Numbered from the stretch's first letter, positions 13,236 to 26,000 are shown. The stretch: DNA of 64,000 bases from Taenia hydatigena (GCA_036345935.2 JADWOT020001311.1:149806-213805); one strand, 5' to 3'. Made by a program: numbers and translations. The notes: generated from the letters alone by a model not told the origin.

Positions 13236-15108
13236 TCAAATCGCCCTAAGTCTTGGCGTTCCTTTAGGTTTTGCGTTTCTCTGATTCATCAAAAGGCTGC
13301 ACACGCTCTCAAACTTCTTGCGCATTCGCTCATAATCCTCCTTTGTGGCCTGATTTTCGGTGCCCGTCCACTTAAGAGCCTTCTCACACTGCGCTATTAT
13401 TGGTTTTTTATTATCCTCCAATATCTTCTGCTTCAACTCCTCTTTCTCCAACCTTCGTTTTATGCTGCAGATGCAGTCCACCAACTCACGCTTCGCTCCC
13501 ATTCTACTCCTCTCCTTCTCATCCTCCTGCTTGCTTGTCTCCGCATCCTTCAGCATTCGCTCTGGCTCCTCCTTAGACAGACGACCTACGTAGTTGCTGA
13601 TCTAAATGCTGCTCCGTTTCTTTGTCGAACTTTTCACCGCTGATACTTGGAGAATGCCATTTTCGTCGATCTCAAAGGTCGTGTCAAATACAGTCTCACC
13701 ACGCGGCTTCGGTGGGAAACCGGTCACAGTGAACTCACCCAACAAGTGGCTGGGTGTTGCTCTTGCGCGTTCGCCTTCAAAAACCTTGAATGTAACTGAC
13801 GTTTGATTGTCGCCAGTTGTTGTGCGGTGGCATGTTTGCTTTGTTGGAATCGGCGTGTTACGCTTTACTACCGTCAACATCGAACCAAGAGAGTCTTCCA
13901 AACCCAATGAGAGTGTTGTCGCCTTGGGAAACACTAAATCATGCACTGCCGCCGAACTCTGACCAGTCAGATTGGCCGCAAACATGGCTGCACCGTAGGC
14001 TACTGCCTCGTCTGCGTTGATGGATCTCTTCACCTCTTTACCACCGAAGAAGTTCTGCAACATCTTTGCCACCTTCAGAATACGCGTCGAACCACCCACC
14101 AGCACAATTGTGCGGATATCTGCCTTCTCCATCTCCGCATCGCTTATGGCAGTCTCTACGGCATCCATCGTCCTTCCAAAGAGGTTCGAGCACAAATACT
14201 CAAACCGGATCCGTGTGAGACTAGCACTGAAATCGATGCCCTTGAACAGCGACTCGATGCAAACGTCAGTGCTCTCAGCCAAGCTCAGCATCCGCCTTGC
14301 TTGTTCACACCCCCTTCTTAAACGACTGATGGCTGTTTTGCTTGCTGTCAAGTCTTCCTTTGTTCCCCCTCTTAAATATCTCCACACAATGATCCACTAG
14401 TATGGAAGTGATGTCCTCATCACCCAAATGCGTGTCCCCGCCAGCCGCCTTCACCTCGAATTCCCCAGTCCGTATGGACATGATGGAGATGCCAAAGGTG
14501 TCGCGACCCCAATCAAAGATGAGCAAATTACGCTGCTTGTCAGACTTCTTGTCCATTCCGTAGGCAATGGCAGCTGCGGTCGGCTCACTGATGAGGCGCA
14601 GGACGTTTAAGCCCGCCAGTTTTCCAGCGTTGATGGTGGCCAGACGCTGGTTGACATTAAAGTAGGCTGGCACCATGATGACAGCATTTGTCGCCTTCTG
14701 GTCTAGGTACTTCCCTGCTGTCTCCTTCACCTTCGACAGCACCATTGACGATATCTGCTCAGCAATGAATTGCTTTGTCTTGCCGCAATGCCGCACCTCA
14801 ATCTTCGGTATTTCTCCGGAATCTATCACTTTGAAGGGCCACCGCTTCATGTCTCTCTGTACTTCTTCATCTTCGAAACGGCGCCCGATCAACCGCTTTA
14901 CATCAAACACTGTGTTGGGAGGGTTCATGGTTGCCTGGTTTACTGCAGCCTCACCGATAAGGCGTTCCTTATCAGTAAAAGCCACACAACTGGGCGTTGT
15001 GCGGTTGCCCTGGCCATTAGCGATTATTTCAACCATGTCATTCTGGAAAACACCGACGCAGGAGAATGCTGTACCCGGGTCAGTTTTGATGGCTAGACCA
15101 ACCGACAT
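13236..15108 (-). pseudogene. hsp70: HSP70 pseudogene, intronless
   Basis: Nearly full-length cytosolic-type HSP70 chaperone copy without introns. The ATG at 15108 opens a frame to 14305 covering ATPase lobe I and part of lobe [12 protein letters not shown], the RLIGRR region and [12 protein letters not shown]. The frame then shifts at a run of five C at 14365-14369, consistent with one extra base. It resumes as [20 protein letters not shown] through VGGSTRI, GERARA and GEFTVTGFPP. An in-frame TAG at 13602-13604 replaces the Thr of the usual KITITN segment, after which the lid reads RLSKEEPERML to a stop at 13236. The total is 623 codons plus one base. Other damage: DLGGGTFD has become DWGRDTFG, losing the phosphate-loop glycines and the Asp equivalent to D206. 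The DLLLLD interdomain linker is lost, and there is no GGMP tail or EEVD. Taeniids are known to carry an expanded HSP70 family with many such copies. Function is unlikely. Confidence 0.93.
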
Positions 15109-15229
15109 ACTTCTTTGAGGTTCGCAAATGCTATGACCTATGGACTGATAATGATGGCCTTCACGATCACTGCAGTTCCTAATATCATTTGGGACTGATG
15201 ATGCAAGACCTATCCACGATGTGCGCTAA

Positions 15230-15500
15230 CTACTCAAACACCCCTTGCCAACCAGCGTCTAGCACTGCTGCAGTGCTTTGTCCCGTTGGTTGACGACAAC
15301 ACAGTCGAAGGGCGTGACACACAACGCAGGATCCGTTGTAAATACTTCGGTGTGTGTGTAGCGACGTGAGCAGTGGTGACAGCACAAATGCAGCACTGAA
15401 TGGGGACCAATGCAATGAGTCATGACTGACAGTGTGGTGATGTCGGTGACACCTAAGTAGTGCCATGAAGCAAATTTACAAAGGCACTTAGCGTTCACTG
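15230..15500 (-). pseudogene. Detached Cys-rich exon copy of the kinase-locus family
   Basis: This 270-base segment, 122 bases upstream of the HSP70 start, is similar to 22750-22960 and 10370-10530. Shared anchors on the plus strand include GAAGGGCGTGACAC / GAGGGAATGACGC, GTGAGCAGTGGTGACAGC / GTGAGCAGAGGTGACAGC, and GGCACAAATGCAGCGCTG in the sister copy. The minus-strand frame reads LHLCCHHCSRRYTHTEVFTT. The correct frame of the ancestral exon is uncertain. It looks like a third, isolated copy of the upstream ectodomain exon of the kinase family. A short (GT)n run lies at about 15350-15358. Confidence 0.5.
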
Positions 15501-18449
15501 TGGAACAGGTGATGAAAAGTAGAAAAGCGCAGTATCTACAAGGAGCGCAAACTAAGCCCAAAACGAAGAATGTCTTTGTAATACTTGGAGCACAACAAAC
15601 TCAGGCACACAAGAACTACTTAAGATCGTCAACGCACAAAGGAACGCCTTTATTTCAGCTACCAATGCTAAACTGTTTAGTAGTCAACACTGCTATATAA
15701 TCACTCATTTTACTTGAAGTTTCCATGAGAGAATAGTTGCTGGCATATTCGGCGTCTAGTTTTACACTATTGTGTTGTCATGAGGCAAATCAGGCGTTGC
15801 AAGAACTGAGAGACAATTCGAAAACAAAAGAACGTTCATGAAATGGGTGCCGAGCAAAAGGCTACAAGCTTTTGTGAAGTGTGCGCTTAGGATACTTCAG
15901 AAGGACGAAATCTATCCACATGAGTAAAACGGGTGTGGAACAATAAGCAGGCATTGATCACTTTATTGAGAGGTACTTCCTTTGTGTGTGAGGGTCGTGA
16001 GAGATGAGGTAGGCCGCCGATTTGATGAGGGAGGGCACTGTTATGATTGTAAGGTGCATGACTTTGCATCACTTTAGAAAATAGGTGAACATTAACGAAC
16101 CTTGCTGTTACTAGCCCGATTTGATCCACACTGTTAAAAGTCTTTTTCAAATGTAACAACTCGATGCAGATAATGTGGATGTGTTAATTTGCATTAATGT
16201 CCGATACTGTGGACATTTCAAGCAGCCGCTAACGCACTTAATAGAAACAGGGACACAGTCACCACTCTCAGTAAAAGCGCAGTTCTTCGCAAAAGTGCTG
16301 CAACCTGTCAATGGAGAGTGTTTAACGTGGTGGTAAGGCGGATTGATGGTTCTCTTACAACTCGGGCAATCTGAAGGCAACTTAAAAGACGGCAAAGCGA
16401 ATGTCAGTGTCGATTTATCACGCAATATCTGACTCTAGCTTAGTTACTACACAATAATGGTTATGAGGAGTGAAGTGAGGATGTGTCTCTTCCAGTTAGT
16501 CGTCGTTAACTATCTGCCTGACTACTGCGATCAGCATTCACTTTAACCTGCCGTACCGTTAAATTTGACCTAGACGACTGATACTCAGCTGGTGGTACGA
16601 AAGAATCAGCTGTGTGGTAGCGGCCCCAATGTGCGTGATGGGCAAGGCACAGCTCATCCCATTGTACCACGCATCCATATGCGTGACGCAAAGGTTCATC
16701 CTAAACTTGATGTCTAAGCAATAAGAGAACTAGCTTCTCTTTTGACTTGACTACTTCCTGCTTATGGGTAGCCAAATGGAAATAGAAAAGGAACTTTGCT
16801 TAAAGTAAAACGATTTCAGAGAGCAAGAATATACTTTAAAAGTCTTCATTAAAAGCCAATATGAAAAGCTGGGATGCCATGTATTCTACAGTATGAATTG
16901 GCGCATCTGAAAATGCTCGATAGGCCTTACTTTAGCCTTCAATGTGATCCGCTAATCGAAAACACCGCTGCTATCGACACTTTAAAATACAGAATAGCAG
17001 AACCACTTAATGCGGCTTTTTGAAATTTTAATGGAAACTAACGAATCCATAAATGGAAAGAATTGCTTCTTTCCCTTTAACACTTTGCATGCTTAGGAAG
17101 TCACATGCACTTTGCGCTGTGACTACTTGGCCATATCCTGAGTCCATATTGTCGCATTACACGCTATGCCTTTGCGCTGCTACCAGAATACTGCGGTGGC
17201 TCAAACAAACGTTTGCAGATCAATCTGGTAAAGACTATTGTAAAATACCACCACAATTGTGAGTCAATGGATGTTGAATGCTTCGACCAGTTAAAAAAGG
17301 AAGGTATAGCAGTAAGGTGAGCAGAACCCACCAACAGTCGCCAATTGTCTGCGCTTGGTTATAACAGCAATTCCAGAATTACCCACTATTGTTACTTGCA
17401 AGGTGAGTGATGTTTATCCAACAAGACCCGTGGGTACTATTTAAGCATGTATATTTTGCTATATTTTAATCCCTTATTTAAATGTTTACGTTGTGCCTAG
17501 CGTCAACTCGGTTGAATACAAAGCTTCTTTATTTTCGGGTTGGTAAGTCAAGGCACGCCTAGTCTAGTGCTTCAGTGACGCGACGTAGTTGTAGAGGCCC
17601 CTGGTGAAGTGGTGCAGGGCTGGACGCAGACGAGTGGAACTAGACGTAGAAGGCCAACGCCTCCTGTTACTGAAATTTGTTTATTTGTTACTGCAGCGTA
17701 TCCCAACACTTACACCGGCGTGTGGTAAAACTTTTGTGAGTAAATGTCAACATTCCAACTTGACGCTGGCATTGAAGCTGAGTCATTGGATCTACTATTT
17801 GTGCCACAAAAATGTTGAAAATGTTGAAACAATCCATTTTTAGTGCTATTTTGAGTCAGGAAAGAAAAGATAATCGTTTTTTAATTATCGCTGGCCTTCA
17901 ACCGCTGGCAAAAGTAGCTACAGGCGCAGTCAAGCGCGCCAACCACATTTTCGACCTCGACTTTGGGTGCATTGGAGACGTGACTGATAAAAATAAGAAG
18001 TTGATAAAGAAAAGCTATAAAAAGTATCAAAAAAACAGTAGCTACACTACATCCTTAGCAAAAGTACGTCTTAGCAGGCTTTGTAAAACAACACTTTCAC
18101 AATCAAAATCTTGAAATAATTGAGACAAACTACGATATAATTTCTACAAACGCTTTTATTTTATGATTCTTTTAATGTTATTTTGACTTTTGCCTATAAA
18201 ACGACCCACTTTGTTTGCTTTTTTAATCCCTATATTAACTCTAAAAGGCAAAAGAAAACAGATCTGTTTGAGCGTATGGGTATAGAGGCATTCGAATTGC
18301 CTTTAGAAACTATGTAAGCGCTCTGGCATTGCAGAACCATTTGGTTACTTGTGTTCCCTCTCGTTGTGGAAAAAGATCCATGTTTGCAACCGCATTAGCC
18401 TCAAAAAATTACGCACATATAATTTAACAACAATGACATTCTTTTTTTT
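15501..18449. other. No gene seen
   Basis: Contains open frames up to 100 codons (15887-16159, 16147-16425, 17604-17843, 17812-18114), all AT-rich, without splice support or recognisable motifs. Nothing else identified. Confidence 0.4.
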
Positions 18450-19965
18450 GTTATGGCTTGTATCCCACATGTCACGCATGTGTGACGTGCGACATCTTGC
18501 AGGCAATCAGGGCATGACATGTAATGCTGGAAGCGTAATTTCAATAATTAATCGCAGTCAAGGCAAGCTTGTAAGAACCTGATACAAAAGGTCTAAACTT
18601 CAGTCTAGTTCTTCAAGAAGAACACCACCACTCAGTGGGATCCTCCTGGTCCTGAGATGCCTCGCACACCTCAATGGAGTGGTCTACTCTCTCCATCCAC
18701 AACCTCGTCTTTAGTATAGCACTTTGATCCGAATGACTTGAATAGGAGACTAGAGGTCGACTGAGATCGTTGGATCAGCATATTGAAGGGCGGTGAGAAG
18801 GTTGGCTGGGATGTTGGCGTTTAGAGGATATACTGGGAATGTCGCGTCCATCTCACTTCGTTTGAGGCAGTTGTGTGACTATTGAATGGTTTAGGCCCCA
18901 GAAATATGGAAGAACTTTACAGTGTGAATCATCTTTTACTTATAATGGTAAAAATATTTATGAGCTTGCCCAATCGCGTCCCCTGACTTGCATGCCTCCT
19001 CACTCGTGTGGGCATTCAATCACTCCTTCTCCCACTTGCGATACCCGTGGAGGCGTAACAGGGCTACCTAAAGGCTCATTTGGCATACTTTTAACTTATG
19101 GTGTTTTATTTAAAAATGTGCTAATGTGGAAAGTTGATGGCAGTGCGAGTTTCATCCAGCAACGTTTGTTCCATTCACCTCCTCTGTAGATCATGGCCGG
19201 TTCCTTTCAGCCAGAGATGAGGTGATTGTTCACCAACCTTGTCCTCTGGCAGCGCCACCGGGTTGGAACTCAGCTTTTGCTGATCTCAATTAATGCAAAT
19301 TATTTGGCAATTCCACCACGAAACGATACGTGAATAAGTAAACGGTTTGGCGATGCCAGGTTGCTTTCCAGTTATTGAACGTTGCTTAGAATGCATGAGT
19401 AACCCAAAACCTAAATATAATTATTCAGTGCTGGCACTTTCAAATATGTCAGAGGTCAGTGCCATTGCATGTCATTTCGCGCCACTGAAGCGTCTCAGAC
19501 ACTGTAGCTCAAAATTGGCCGTCTCCTCTGACCAGCTGTCAGCCACTCTGGATTCACTGAGACTCCTTTTGCGCATTTCTCTGTGTTGTGGAACGAGTAT
19601 CTGGTTAGGCGGTCGGTGAGGTCTTGACCACGCAAGTATATGCGCAAATCAAAGCAGTAGGTGATGATAATTTCTAGTCGAGGGCACCATAAAACTGGAA
19701 CTACCACGTGGTCATCACGTGAGGTGAATGGAGAGGGTAGTCTTGATGTAGATCGCAGTCGCCTTCGCTCTAGCCAACCATCTGCAGACGGAATTGCAAT
19801 GAGCGTAAGAAATTTGCACTCAATATTTTGCTTTCTCCGACAACATTTCTTTCTCCACCGCGCTTCCAATAAAGAAGGCTCTGTTCTGAATATGAACACT
19901 TGTGGAGTACGTCTGCACCAAAATTGCTAAGCAAGGGAAAGCAATCACAAACGAAAAATTCAAAA
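18450..19965 (-). pseudogene. Decayed tract between copy C 3' end and next tandem unit
   Basis: Similar to 6080-7263 in the same orientation, from the CACATGTCACGCATG anchor at 18467 onward. The Cys-exon corresponding to 6810-7025 survives only as a short stretch near 19120-19230 and is not readable as protein. Between 19500 and 19620 the plus strand keeps an open frame (DQLSATLDSLRLLLRISL). It resembles minus-strand frames inside copies A (near 1900-2050) and D (near 30950-31050). That conserved piece is antisense to the kinase in every copy where I can see it. Confidence 0.4.
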
Positions 19966-22900
19966 TTTATTGGGGAATCACTTAAATAGGAACATAGGGG
20001 ATACTTGGCAATGTGAATCGAATAGGTCTTATGAAAGTGTCACGTTTCCTGTAAAATACCTTTGAAGACATAATAATATGCTTTCCTTGATTCATATTGT
20101 TAGGCAGGCACATTACAACCACATTTACTAGCCAACTCAAACCTGCTTTTTATGGCTCTACGAAAAAGCGATGAGGAGCGACGACCGAAGGGGAGGTCGG
20201 AATTCCGCAATGGAGTCAAGCCCAAAACAGATTACAGAGGCAGTGCACCATTGCATTTTCCTGTTATTTTACGACCTGCCTCAGCTCCACAGAATTTATT
20301 AAGAGAAGCACGAGATGAATTTGGCATCAGTCTTTCATTTTCACGTAAATTAGAGTTCCTTAAATGATGGTCGCTTTTAGGCTGTGCGTTCCAGCAGGAT
20401 TTCATGGTGCAGTAAAATTCTACCTCACGCGCATTAGCTAAGGTATTGCGCCGATGGGAGGCATCCGCCCTCACAATAGAACTCATGCACTTCATTACGC
20501 GCATGATTAAGAGTGGTTTTGCCTGAGAAGCTTAAAGAAGGAATGTAACAAAAAAAATAAACTTATTGTATGGGAACACACAGAAACCTCTGCTGCTGGC
20601 AAACATTTCAATATCTGGCAAATGAACCAATCCTTGTGCGTTGTGTCTCCGTTAGTTTGAACCTTTGATCATAAGGATCCCGAAGGTTCAGAATTTGGCT
20701 TTTATCTTCGGCTGATAGCCATCCATCATTGTCTCTAAAGAAGCTTAAAAGCGATAGAGATGTCATAAAAATGTATTTCATTTTCCATCGCATAACGGTG
20801 ACATGTGGGCCCTTTTATGATGAGCATCTTAGGACCGCATCGAACTCAAATTTAGTAAAATGGGAAATAAAATGAAGAAGTTTGTTCCATATGAAGTCAG
20901 TGAGCCTTACACGGCCTCTTCTGTCTACCATGACTCTCTAGACACACCGCAGACATCACGACCTAGACGCCCAGCTAAACGAAAATTTCATCAGTTTATT
21001 GTTGCTGACCGATTGAAAAACTTCTTTCTACCATTTGCTTAACTTCATTTTTAATGCTAAAATCCTTTCCAGTCGCCATTGTAGTGCCGCTAAAGGCTTC
21101 TTAACACAAAACCGGTATAAAAGGCATTTGCCGCTTCCTGCATCAAAGAGAATTCAATAAATATGAGCATTTTATTTCACTGGTAGTAAATAGTAAGTGA
21201 CTGTGCCGTAGATGACAAAATCTTTCATCTCGGGTAGTCGTGACAGCTTGGGCCAGCAGAGGTGAGATGGTAAAGTAGCTCTAGTCGATGGGTTTGTGGA
21301 CGTGTCTGAAACAACACGGCGATGAACGCACGCCGGGATGGGTCAGAGTGGCTTTGAGTAAAATGGGTTGCGTGAAAAGAATGCTCGTCGATTAGTCAAA
21401 AAGGTTGGTTCATCTAACCCTATGGTTTTCTTCCCGCTTTTCTTCTGAGAGCATTAATAAGTAAATGAATTGCGGTCAAGGCCTTAAAGTGGATCTTATG
21501 CAGCCAGATGTCCTAGTCATCAAGTCTATGGCGTATCTTACTGCCTGCTCTGCCGTGAGAGACGACTTATTTTTCAGGGAGGAGAGATAGTGCAAAAGGA
21601 TGAGGGAGAAGGACAGTGGGCAACAACATGTAAATAAGCTTCATGCAGTCCAGATGGCATCACTAAGCAGTCCTCAGGCAGTCTCGATGTGGACCGTTGG
21701 CCATGAACTCGTTGGCAATGAGGACTCTATCGTTATGCAAAAGTTTTGCAGCATCCATTCCACCTCAACGCTTGGTCTATTAAAAATTGTTTCACCATCA
21801 CATTTATCCAGCGTATGAAGCCCAGGTAGATTACACCGGGATCGAATCACGTCCTCCACTGGATGGCAACTCGTCGAGAATTGAGTCAAAGAGGAAATTC
21901 CCTTCAAAGCCAATCGAAATGGGTGAATGAGCTGACCTATAGCGATTAAAGAGTCAACAAGAGCGGGCGATAGCATAAATGACTGAATCCTCAATATACG
22001 AACAGCTACGGAAATGTGTCGAATTGGAGGGCAGAAAGGCATGCAGAAATGTATAAGCGTGGAATGTAACAAAGGAAGCCAACGTTAGGAGGGAGAGGGA
22101 TATAAGCTTACAAATAACTAGGCTGGTTTGTGGATAGGAAGGTGAGGAATGGAGAAAGAACTCACCATCAACAGCGAGATTACTGCATTTGCCGACAGCA
22201 GTCTCAAATTCAGGGAGGCACTTGCACTCCCCAACACTCCAACAACTGAATGCTGAACGCAAACATGAGGCATGTATTCGTGCTGGTGACACGAACGCAA
22301 GCACTAATCCCACTTGCCTTCACCAGATCTGGCAGTTCTTATCCAGTTAGGCAGGAGGAATGGTGCTACTGGCAAGATACTGCTAAAACATATCATGTTC
22401 ATGTGATCCGCTTGAACACTTTTGCAGTTTTTATGTGGTGACTGCTGATGCAAGGACTCCATGCGGTTGGCTCCGTTTAGCCAACCAACACGCGACTCGT
22501 CTGGTGCTAACTTACACCTTTCACCTGCTCTTCGGCGGCTCCACCCCATCGGGGTGTGACAGAGGTGCATTCGGAGATGAAGGGCGGCAATTGTAGTGGA
22601 AAAATGCAATACATTACCACAAGATCCAAATCACAGTTTCTTTGACGTCTACGTATTCTTAGTTATGCCGATTGTGATTAAGCCCTGAGCTGCGCCAATC
22701 ACATAACACGTGCTTATTGGAAGGCATTCATCCAACCACAATTTGTCACAGCTTCAAGCCTCCTCGCATTTGTTCGCGACTGCACACTCGAGGGAATGAC
22801 GCACCACGCAGACTCCAGTGTGAACAGGTAGGTAGGCGATTACTGGTGTGAGCAGAGGTGACAGCTCCATACTGACGTGTGGGTGGCACAAATGCAGCGC

Positions 22901-23050
22901 TGTAGTAGTACCAATGTATTGATGATTGACTGACAGTATTTTGATGCCTGTAGTGTATTAGGAGTGTTCATTTCGGCGACCCTATGTCGCCTTGACTATA
23001 GAAAGAATAATTTTGTAAAATTGCATAAGCCACTCCGTGTGTTTTCTTTC
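19966..23050 (-). pseudogene. Degenerate receptor protein kinase, copy C
   Basis: Best-preserved tandem copy; minus strand, read in gene order. A Cys-rich exon (22960-22760) shows CHLCSHQ followed by FTLES. The EB/EGF-like exon (about 22310-22166) reads CLRSAFSCWSVGECKCLPEF and then ETAVGKC. It ends at a consensus donor GATG|GTGAGT, leaving a phase-1 exon. A hydrophobic stretch (ISLSLLTLASFVTFHAYTFL, about 22100-22030) may be the transmembrane segment. The kinase hinge (21755-21620) reads RVLIANEFMANG. The alpha-E piece (21560-21500) reads QAVRYAIDLM, then a catalytic-loop-like LHKIHFKALTAIHLLI. A LIDEHSFHATHF piece lies at about 21400. The APE region (20755-20690) reads DNDGWLSAED. The C-lobe (20445-20355) reads EFYCTMKSCWNAQPK, with a frameshift before RPSFKEL. 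A reversed AATAAA lies at 19966-19971. Stops and shifts interrupt several pieces, so it cannot encode an intact kinase. Confidence 0.62.
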
Positions 23051-24179
23051 GATGCTAAGTGGTAATTCTCATTTAGATGGGAATTAAAATCGAGTAACAA
23101 GCTGTGAAGGACCCTAAGAATTGCTGTAATTTATCAAACGTACAACACCTCCAATCACAACCTCATCATTCACACCCTGAATCAAAACTACTCATCACTG
23201 CCTTGTGTGTGAGTCCCTCAAAAACTTAGACTGCGAGTTGTGGGAGATTAGGTACTTGTCTTAATAACTCAGTAGCTTGTCAATTTCATCTCGATTGTCA
23301 GTTGAGTTTTAATCATTTCTTGACTTGGATGCTGTCGAACCGATTGCATCATGGTTTTCTCACTTGTAATGATGTTCATTTCGTCGGGATTTGTGCACCG
23401 CATTCGCTTTACATCGGTGCTCATTTTTAGTCCATATTCTGACATTAATCTACGAAGCATTTATTAATTGAACTTATTGTTCCATGCTACTTGCTCCTTG
23501 TCGATAGGAAACATTTGGACCCTTTGAGGTTCGTGGGTAAGGATGGCATGGAAAGGAATGACAATACGATTGCAAGCCCATTTGCAATCCCACCCTCGGT
23601 ATACGCACCAACATGATGTTTGCTACAATTGGATGCAATTCCAAAGGATTCGAATCAGCTCTCAAAGGATGCGAAGGCAATTGCGTTGACCACAGCGTAG
23701 GGCGGAAAGTTGCAGACACATGGCTCATCACCATCGAAGCCTCGTAACTACTGCGACTAGCAGCCTAAAAGCAAAACGAATCCAAAAATATATGTTGAAC
23801 CAGGTAATGCGAATGAAGGGCACAATTACTGGCAATGGGTTGAAGAATTGACTGCTGGAGTGATGCAATTCTTGTGCTTCACCAATTGGCTAAACTTGGA
23901 AGGAGGCTTGCATAAAAAGGCGACTCGCTCGACGGAAGAAACTAAGAAATTTCCATTGCGATTCAGCTTACACCTTGAATGATGTGCGTGTGCAACCCCA
24001 CAGGCTTACTTCTAGTTGTACCGGTATCATCAATCCAACGTCGTCTTAACTGCTATTGAATTGTTGAGTAAAAATAAAGTCGAAACGCGAGTTGATGTGC
24101 ACTTGAGAAATCGCAACCAAGTCCCTGCTTAGTAGTTGGTTATTACTACAGATGTTAAATTTAGCTGTTCGCCAGTGCA
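23051..24179. other. No gene seen
   Basis: Spacer between the ectodomain exon remnants at 24.2-25.9 kb and the remainder of kinase copy C. The open frames at 23269-23460 and 23474-23734 (minus) have no recognisable motif. If copy C was one gene, this would be its intron. Confidence 0.35.
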
Positions 24180-26000
24180 TACATCACGTTCCATAACCTA
24201 TTTCCTTCCTTCTTTTCCCCACTTCGAAAACTAAATCACCACAACATAAATTGCCACAGCCATTTGGAGGCGCTGACAATCTCTAGCAAGTATCCAACAT
24301 GCTATCCTAACAATAATTTGCATGGGCCTAATGAGCGTAGTAGTATGATTGCCAGCTATCAAAAATTGTTGCTTTTCGCATTGATTCAAAAGAACTTTAC
24401 TATATAGACTAAGTCCTTTACTTCTAAGGCATGCCATTCCATACACATGGTTATTTGATTACTCTTTCTTCCATTTGTAGAACTAATGAGCCACAGAAGG
24501 CATACTTAGATGACCCATCATGCATGTTTTACATTAACCTTGTTGTTAATCAAAGATGTGCTAATGTGGAAAATGGATGGCAGTGCGACCTTCCGTTCAG
24601 CCGCATATATTCTACGCACCCGCTCTGCAGAGGCTCTGTATTGTCCGTAACCAAAGCCTTTGGGGCATAGGGGAGCAGTGTCCACTGATCTCGTCTCGCA
24701 GCCGTTCCAATAGGGCGCAACCACTAGCTGCATTGAAAAATGTAACCTCGCATTTGCACAGGAAAGTGTGCTTCCCAGCGACCACACTACAGTCGCTACA
24801 CCGCAAACTAGGTGTTCGTTCGCTTATCTGGAGCTGTTGCCATGCGCTTGTGGCACGAGCAAGCATAGCCGATCGTTCATGCCTGATAAATTTCCCATGC
24901 CACATAAATGTGGCGCAACTGAGTAATTATCTATTGCAAGTGGCAACAACCGCTAACTATAAAGATTTATTAAAATTATGGCAAGAAGGAAAAGTCACTA
25001 CCATTTAGTAAAACAAAATGCTTGCTGATGTGCTTGCAAATATGAATCTGTTCTCACCGCCAAAAGAAGCGCAAGTGCCAAATGGTTCAACAATTCTAGG
25101 GAGCTTACAAAGTTTCCAAAGACGACTTAAATGCCTCTATAATATAAAACCCATAAAGATTTTATTTAGGGATGACAACTTTTTAGAAGGTCAGAGATCT
25201 TTACCAATGCACGTCATCAAGTAGACTTTCTTCCCTTGTCAGCTCTCAACCACCAGGGCACCCAATGCGACTCATTTCGCCTGCTCCTCTGTGTAGTGGT
25301 ATGGGTATCTGTTTAGACGAACAGAGAAGGCTTAACCACTCAAACATATGCTAATTCGAATCAGCTGGTGATGTCGAATTCTATTAATCGACTCCGTAGG
25401 GCTTAAACTACCACTCGAGTATCACTTGAGGTGAGTGGAGATGGTAACCTTGATGTGGATCACAGTCGCCTCCTCAGGCAACTCGCCTACTTCTACTGCT
25501 ATTCCAACAACACGCTACTTTGCCAACAGCTCTTCGCCGCGACTTCAAGCATTTAAATGTTTCTCGTTCCTTGTTCTAAATTAACCTGCTTTTAATTAAC
25601 CAAAGGTGTGTTGATGCGGAAAATAGACGTCAGTGCGACCTCGCATCAAGCCCTGTTCGCTTCACTCACCCTCTCTGTAGAGCCGCTGCAAAGATATTAA
25701 CCGAATCCTTTAGGGCACAAAAGAGCTAGGTGCTCACTGGTCTTGACCTCTAGTTATGTCACTGACACCAAAATACAGACAGCAGTGAATTTGGTGATCT
25801 CGCATTCAGCTGCCAAGTTGTGCCTCCCAGTGACCAGTCCACGGCCACCACACATCAAGTTGGATTCAGGCCACCGTCACCTTTCTAATAGGCTTATCAC
25901 TTCCTTGCTTGCTTTTTTTGATCTCATTCAATGCATTCGAGGTTCAAGTCGGCATAACAGGTCGTCCTTGCCTAATGAATGATCCGTGTCACACATACGT
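24180..26000 (-). pseudogene. Two ectodomain-exon remnants upstream of copy C
   Basis: Two successive minus-strand copies of the unrecognised Cys exon. The first, at about 25875-25690, reads PESNLMCGGRGLVTGRH and then ECEITKFTAVC. The second, at about 24830-24600, reads RCSDCSVVAGKHTFLCKCEV. A piece at 24330-24231 (RDCQRLQMAVA) matches 5960-6060. Both are preceded on the plus strand by the shared GATGCGGAAAATAGACG / AATGTGGAAAATGGATGG anchor. In gene order they lie 5' of the other copy C exons, so they may be its N-terminal ectodomain. A tandem pair within one gene would explain the doubling. No signal peptide was found. Confidence 0.42.

Larger units (their letters stand above)
18450..23050. 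repeat. Long duplicated block, partner at 6.08-10.76 kb
   Basis: Second copy of the direct duplication described at 6080-10760. The block is co-extensive with the 3' kinase part of copy C. The partner lies about 12.4 kb to the left, with the HSP70 pseudogene between them. Confidence 0.75.

Noticed and set aside
13941..15118. Several plus-strand open frames of 108-147 codons
   Set aside because: They are antisense shadows of the HSP70 pseudogene.
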